This document shows positions 32,051 to 33,981 of a DNA stretch of 33,981 bases, one piece after another. Under the pieces are notes generated by a model, which was given only the letters and a program-made list of their open reading frames with translations, did no database searches and was not told the DNA's origin. A program made the translations under genes and the position numbers. The first letter of the stretch is position 1; the number at the start of each line of letters is the position of its first letter. Source of the stretch: an uncultured Bacteroidota bacterium (lineage in GTDB: Bacteria > Bacteroidota > Bacteroidia > Chitinophagales > Chitinophagaceae); the NCBI GenBank assembly GCA_903853805.1, contig CAINUN010000017.1, positions 1 through 33,981 on the forward strand, given 5' to 3'.

Positions 32051-32255
32051 AAAGGATAAAGCAAATCTGATAGACTGTCTTTATTCAATAGAGCATATAG
32101 AAGAATATACCCACAATATTTTAACTGCTGATGATTTGTTTGAAGAAAGAAAAAGTCCTTATGATGCCACCTTTGTTTCGATGATTGAAGAAAGTAAAAA
32201 ACAGACCAAACAAGGGGAAATAAAAGCAATTAAAACGACCGACCTTTGGAAATAG
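32043..32255 (+). pseudogene. Chimera: HepT-like N-terminus fused to a YoeB-type antitoxin tail
   Basis: A 70-codon frame. Residues 1-37 (MHEKDKANLIDCLYSIEHIE then EYTHNILTADDLFEERK) look like the first helices of a HEPN/DUF86 HepT toxin, the expected partner of MntA. From about residue 38 it changes: SPYDATFVSMIEESKKQTKQ and then GEIKAIKTTDLWK resembles the C-terminal, toxin-binding end of a type II antitoxin, directly followed by a YoeB-like gene. The HEPN catalytic R-x4-6-H motif is missing. Probably a deletion joined two toxin-antitoxin modules in frame between about 32154 and 32171. Confidence 0.65.
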
Positions 32256-32503
32256 TTTATACCCAAAAGGCACAGGAACACATCACCTATTGGAAATCAA
32301 CAGGAAACAAATTGATCATGTCAAAGATTTCGAAATTAATAGATGCAATAGAGAAGGACCCATATGAAGGAATTGGAAAACCAGAGGCACTAAAATTTGA
32401 ATTAACAGGCTTATGGTCATGACGTATTAATCAGCAACATCGAATTGTTTATCAAGTCGAACCCAACAGGATTATTATTCATGCTTTAAAAGGGCATTAT
32501 TAA
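32246..32503 (+). pseudogene. yoeB: YoeB/Txe-family toxin with a premature stop
   Basis: Reading from TTG 32246 gives MEIVYTQKAQEHITYWKS, then DPYEGIGKPEALKFELTGLW and S, followed by an in-frame TGA (codon 59, 32420-32422), then RINQQHRIVYQVEPNRIIIH and ALKGHY to TAA 32503. Together this is a full-length (85-residue) YoeB/Txe protein apart from the stop. Relatives have Arg at the stop position (LWSRRINxEHR), so one CGA to TGA change explains it. The truncated form keeps the catalytic Glu region but lacks the Arg of QHR and the C-terminal His-Tyr. It overlaps the antitoxin tail by 10 nt. Confidence 0.85.
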
Positions 32504-32709
32504 TCTTATCCATAACAACCAACAACTATCAACCAACAACCAACACAAACCCTTCATTGCGACGCAGGAAGCAATCTACCCTGACTACTGACAACTAATA
32601 ACTATCAACTAATAACTATCATCTGACCACCGACCACCGACCACCGACCACTAAAAAATACACAATCAACATATGGAACTCACTATCCCAATAAATAGCC
32701 ACACTGAAA
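32504..32709 (+). repeat. Heptad mosaic before the RhuM-like gene
   Basis: A 206-nt gap: heptads (CAACAAC, TATCAAC), a GTCATTGCGA-type element (32553-32577), then heptads including a CGACCAC run (about 32630-32650). The last 50 nt before the start look unique. Confidence 0.88.
32553..32577. repeat. GTCATTGCGA element, copy 6
   Basis: A 25-bp copy with a first-base change (TTCATTGCGA). The upstream flank AACACAAACCC is shared with copies 3 and 5. Confidence 0.92.
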
Positions 32710-33570
32710 ATGAATAATGGAGAAATCATTATTTATCAATCTGATGCTATTGCTCAACAAATTGAAGTGAGATTAGAGGATGAGACAGTATGGCTCACAC
32801 AGATGCAGATGGTTGAGTTATTTGCTTCAACAAAACAAAACATAAGTTTACACATCAATAATGTTTACAAAGAGGGCGAACTTGAAGAAGGGTCAACTGT
32901 CAAGGAATACTTGACGGTTCAACAAGAAGGAAATAGAAAAATAAAAAGACAAATTAAAATATACAATTTAGATGTTATTATTTCTGTAGGATATAGAGTT
33001 AAATCGCAAAGAGGTACTCAATTTAGAATATGGGCTACTAACATTCTGAAAACATACTTGCTCAAGGGATACGTACTAAATAATAGGATAGAAGTATTGG
33101 AAAATAAGGTTGCCAAACTTCAAGAAAAAAGTAAAAACTTTGATTTGTTGTTACAGACATCACTCCCTCATAAGGAAGGCATTTTCTTTGACGGGCAAAT
33201 TTTTGATGCTTATGCCTTTGCAGCCGATATCATTCGTTCCGCAAAAAAATCCATTCAATTAATCGATAATTATGTGGATGATACGGTATTGAAGGTATTA
33301 ACGAAAAGAAACAATAAAACGAATTGCACCATCTATACCAAAATAATCTCGAAATCTTTGGAATTAGATTTAAAAAAACACAATGAGCAATACGCACCCA
33401 TTACAATTAAGCAATTTAATAAGTCACATGACCGATTCTTAATAGTAGATGGCGTGAAAGTATATCATCTAGGTGCTTCTTTAAAAGATTTAGGAAAGAA
33501 ATGGTTTGCTTTTTCACTAATCGAGAAAAATGCAATTTCATTAATGGAACAGTTAGAGGGAAAAGGATAA
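32710..33570 (+). CDS. RhuM-family protein with C-terminal phospholipase-D-like domain
   Basis: A 286-aa protein. The N-terminal part (IEVRLEDETVWLTQMQMVEL, then LDVIISVGYRVKSQRGTQFR and YLLKGYVLNN) is the RhuM-type DNA-binding-like domain. A short coiled coil (VLENKVAKLQEK) links it to a PLD-like domain with AKKSIQLIDNYVDDTVLKVL and SHDRFLIVDGVKVYHLGASL, where the HKD motif appears as H-x-R rather than H-x-K. The function of the family is not established; it is common in accessory and defence-rich regions. Intact and full length. Confidence 0.82.
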   Translation: MNNGEIIIYQSDAIAQQIEVRLEDETVWLTQMQMVELFASTKQNISLHINNVYKEGELEEGSTVKEYLTVQQEGNRKIKRQIKIYNLDVIISVGYRVKSQRGTQFRIWATNILKTYLLKGYVLNNRIEVLENKVAKLQEKSKNFDLLLQTSLPHKEGIFFDGQIFDAYAFAADIIRSAKKSIQLIDNYVDDTVLKVLTKRNNKTNCTIYTKIISKSLELDLKKHNEQYAPITIKQFNKSHDRFLIVDGVKVYHLGASLKDLGKKWFAFSLIEKNAISLMEQLEGKG

Positions 33571-33639
33571 AAAATTCCCGACCCCGACAACTACCAACTG
33601 ACCACCGAAAACAGACTACTGACCACTGATAACCGACCA

Positions 33640-33677
33640 CCCTTGAGTTCGACTCCGCTCACTCAGCGGATTAGACC
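33640..33677. repeat. GAGTTCGACTCCGC element, copy 2
   Basis: CCCTTGAGTTCGACTCCGCT then CACTCAGCGG and ATTAGACC. Same ending as the right half of the compound at 30156-30282. Confidence 0.9.
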
Positions 33678-33731
33678 AACAACTATTAACTAATAACCAT
33701 TAACTATCAACGGACAACTAATAACTATCAA

Positions 33732-33771
33732 CCCTTGAGTTCGACTCCGCTCACTCAGCGGGTTTAAACCA
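33732..33771. repeat. GAGTTCGACTCCGC element, copy 3
   Basis: Same core with the alternative ending GGGTTTAAACC. It is preceded by heptad TATCAAC. Confidence 0.9.
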
Positions 33772-33845
33772 TCAACCATCTACTGACAACTATCAACTGA
33801 TAACTGACAACTATCAACTGATAACTGACAACTGATAACTGACCA

Positions 33846-33952
33846 CCCTTGAGTTCGACTCCGCCTAATAAATGTTGGCTGAGCGTAGTCGAAGCCACCA
33901 TTTAAACGCGTTACCCTTGAGTTCGACTCCGCTCACTCAGCGGGTTTAAACC
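33846..33952. repeat. Compound GAGTTCGACT element B
   Basis: Two direct core copies flank AATGTTGGCTGAGCGTAGTC, GAAGCCACCATTTAAACGCG and TTA. Nearly the same as compound A (30156-30282), which carries extra bases in the inverted partner. Confidence 0.9.
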
Positions 33953-33981
33953 AACAACCATTAACTAATAACTATCAACTA

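Larger units (their letters stand above)
33571..33981 (+). repeat. Heptad/element mosaic to the right edge
   Basis: 411 nt without a gene. Forward heptads alternate with GAGTTCGACTCCGC elements at 33640, 33732 and 33846. The cleanest array is 33784-33846, nine units in perfect register, in which a 21-bp super-unit (TGACAAC, TATCAAC, TGATAAC) occurs twice in a row. The array continues past the window edge. Confidence 0.92.

Noticed and set aside
32420-32422. Recoded TGA (selenocysteine or alternative code) in the YoeB gene
   Set aside because: TGA is used as a normal stop by neighbours such as cysC and the epimerase, no SECIS-like need exists, and relatives have Arg here; a nonsense mutation is simpler.
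26483-33981. Integron cassette array with attC sites
   Set aside because: Small accessory genes between repeats are suggestive, but the heptads (TATCAAC, GTTAATA) do not fit the attC core consensus RYYYAAC/GTTRRRY, copies are tandem rather than one per gene, and no integrase is seen.
26483-33981. Insertion sequence or transposon
   Set aside because: No transposase-like frame and no clear terminal inverted repeats with target duplications; the elements look non-autonomous.

Overview
The window comes from an AT-rich member of the Bacteroidota. The evidence is a perfect Bacteroidetes-type -7 box (TAACTTTG, 148-155), A-rich leaders without clear Shine-Dalgarno sites, a lipoprotein-type export porin, a Wzz/BY-kinase fusion with a Gly-Tyr tail, and a UpxY/RfaH-like NusG paralogue beside the capsule genes. 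The genus cannot be fixed by eye.

Region 1 (1-600): the tail of an unidentified gene, a terminator, and a small membrane-anchored hypothetical gene.

Region 2 (806-23035): 22 same-strand genes with gaps of at most 28 nt and many 1-23 nt overlaps, apparently one long operon. It encodes Wza-like, Wzc-like, Wzx-like and Wzy-like machinery, three sulfotransferase-like proteins around a NodB-type deacetylase, four glycosyltransferase-like proteins, and a PglD-like acyltransferase. It also holds a five-gene cassette (CMP-sugar synthetase-like, 2-hydroxyacid dehydrogenase, NAD epimerase, HAD phosphatase, 6-phosphogluconolactonase-like) and a complete PAPS module (cysQ, cysC, cysD, cysN). No PAPS or sulfite reductase is present, so the PAPS probably feeds sulfotransferases. 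I read this as a locus for a sulfated, probably partly de-N-acetylated capsule or exopolysaccharide.

Region 3 (23129-26873): a convergent CapD/PglF-type membrane dehydratase on the minus strand, then two four-helix-bundle (S23-like) genes flanking a UpxY-like antiterminator, which is preceded by an 84-88 bp tandem repeat.

Region 4 (26483-33981): two UDP-sugar genes (UDP-glucuronate 4-epimerase type and TviB/WbpO type) and a string of defence or toxin-antitoxin genes (AbiEii pair, MntA, a HepT::antitoxin chimera, a nonsense-mutated YoeB, RhuM-PLD). They are separated by an unusual mosaic of degenerate 7-bp tandem repeats (heptads such as TATCAAC, TGACAAC, CAACAAC) interrupted by at least three families of hairpin-forming elements. 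The heptads run into coding sequence: they supply the N-termini of the epimerase and TviB, put a frame-neutral 42-bp insert inside TviB, and supply the stop codons of two genes. This repeat/gene interpenetration, the CMP-sugar cassette and the sulfation locus are the most interesting parts of the window.
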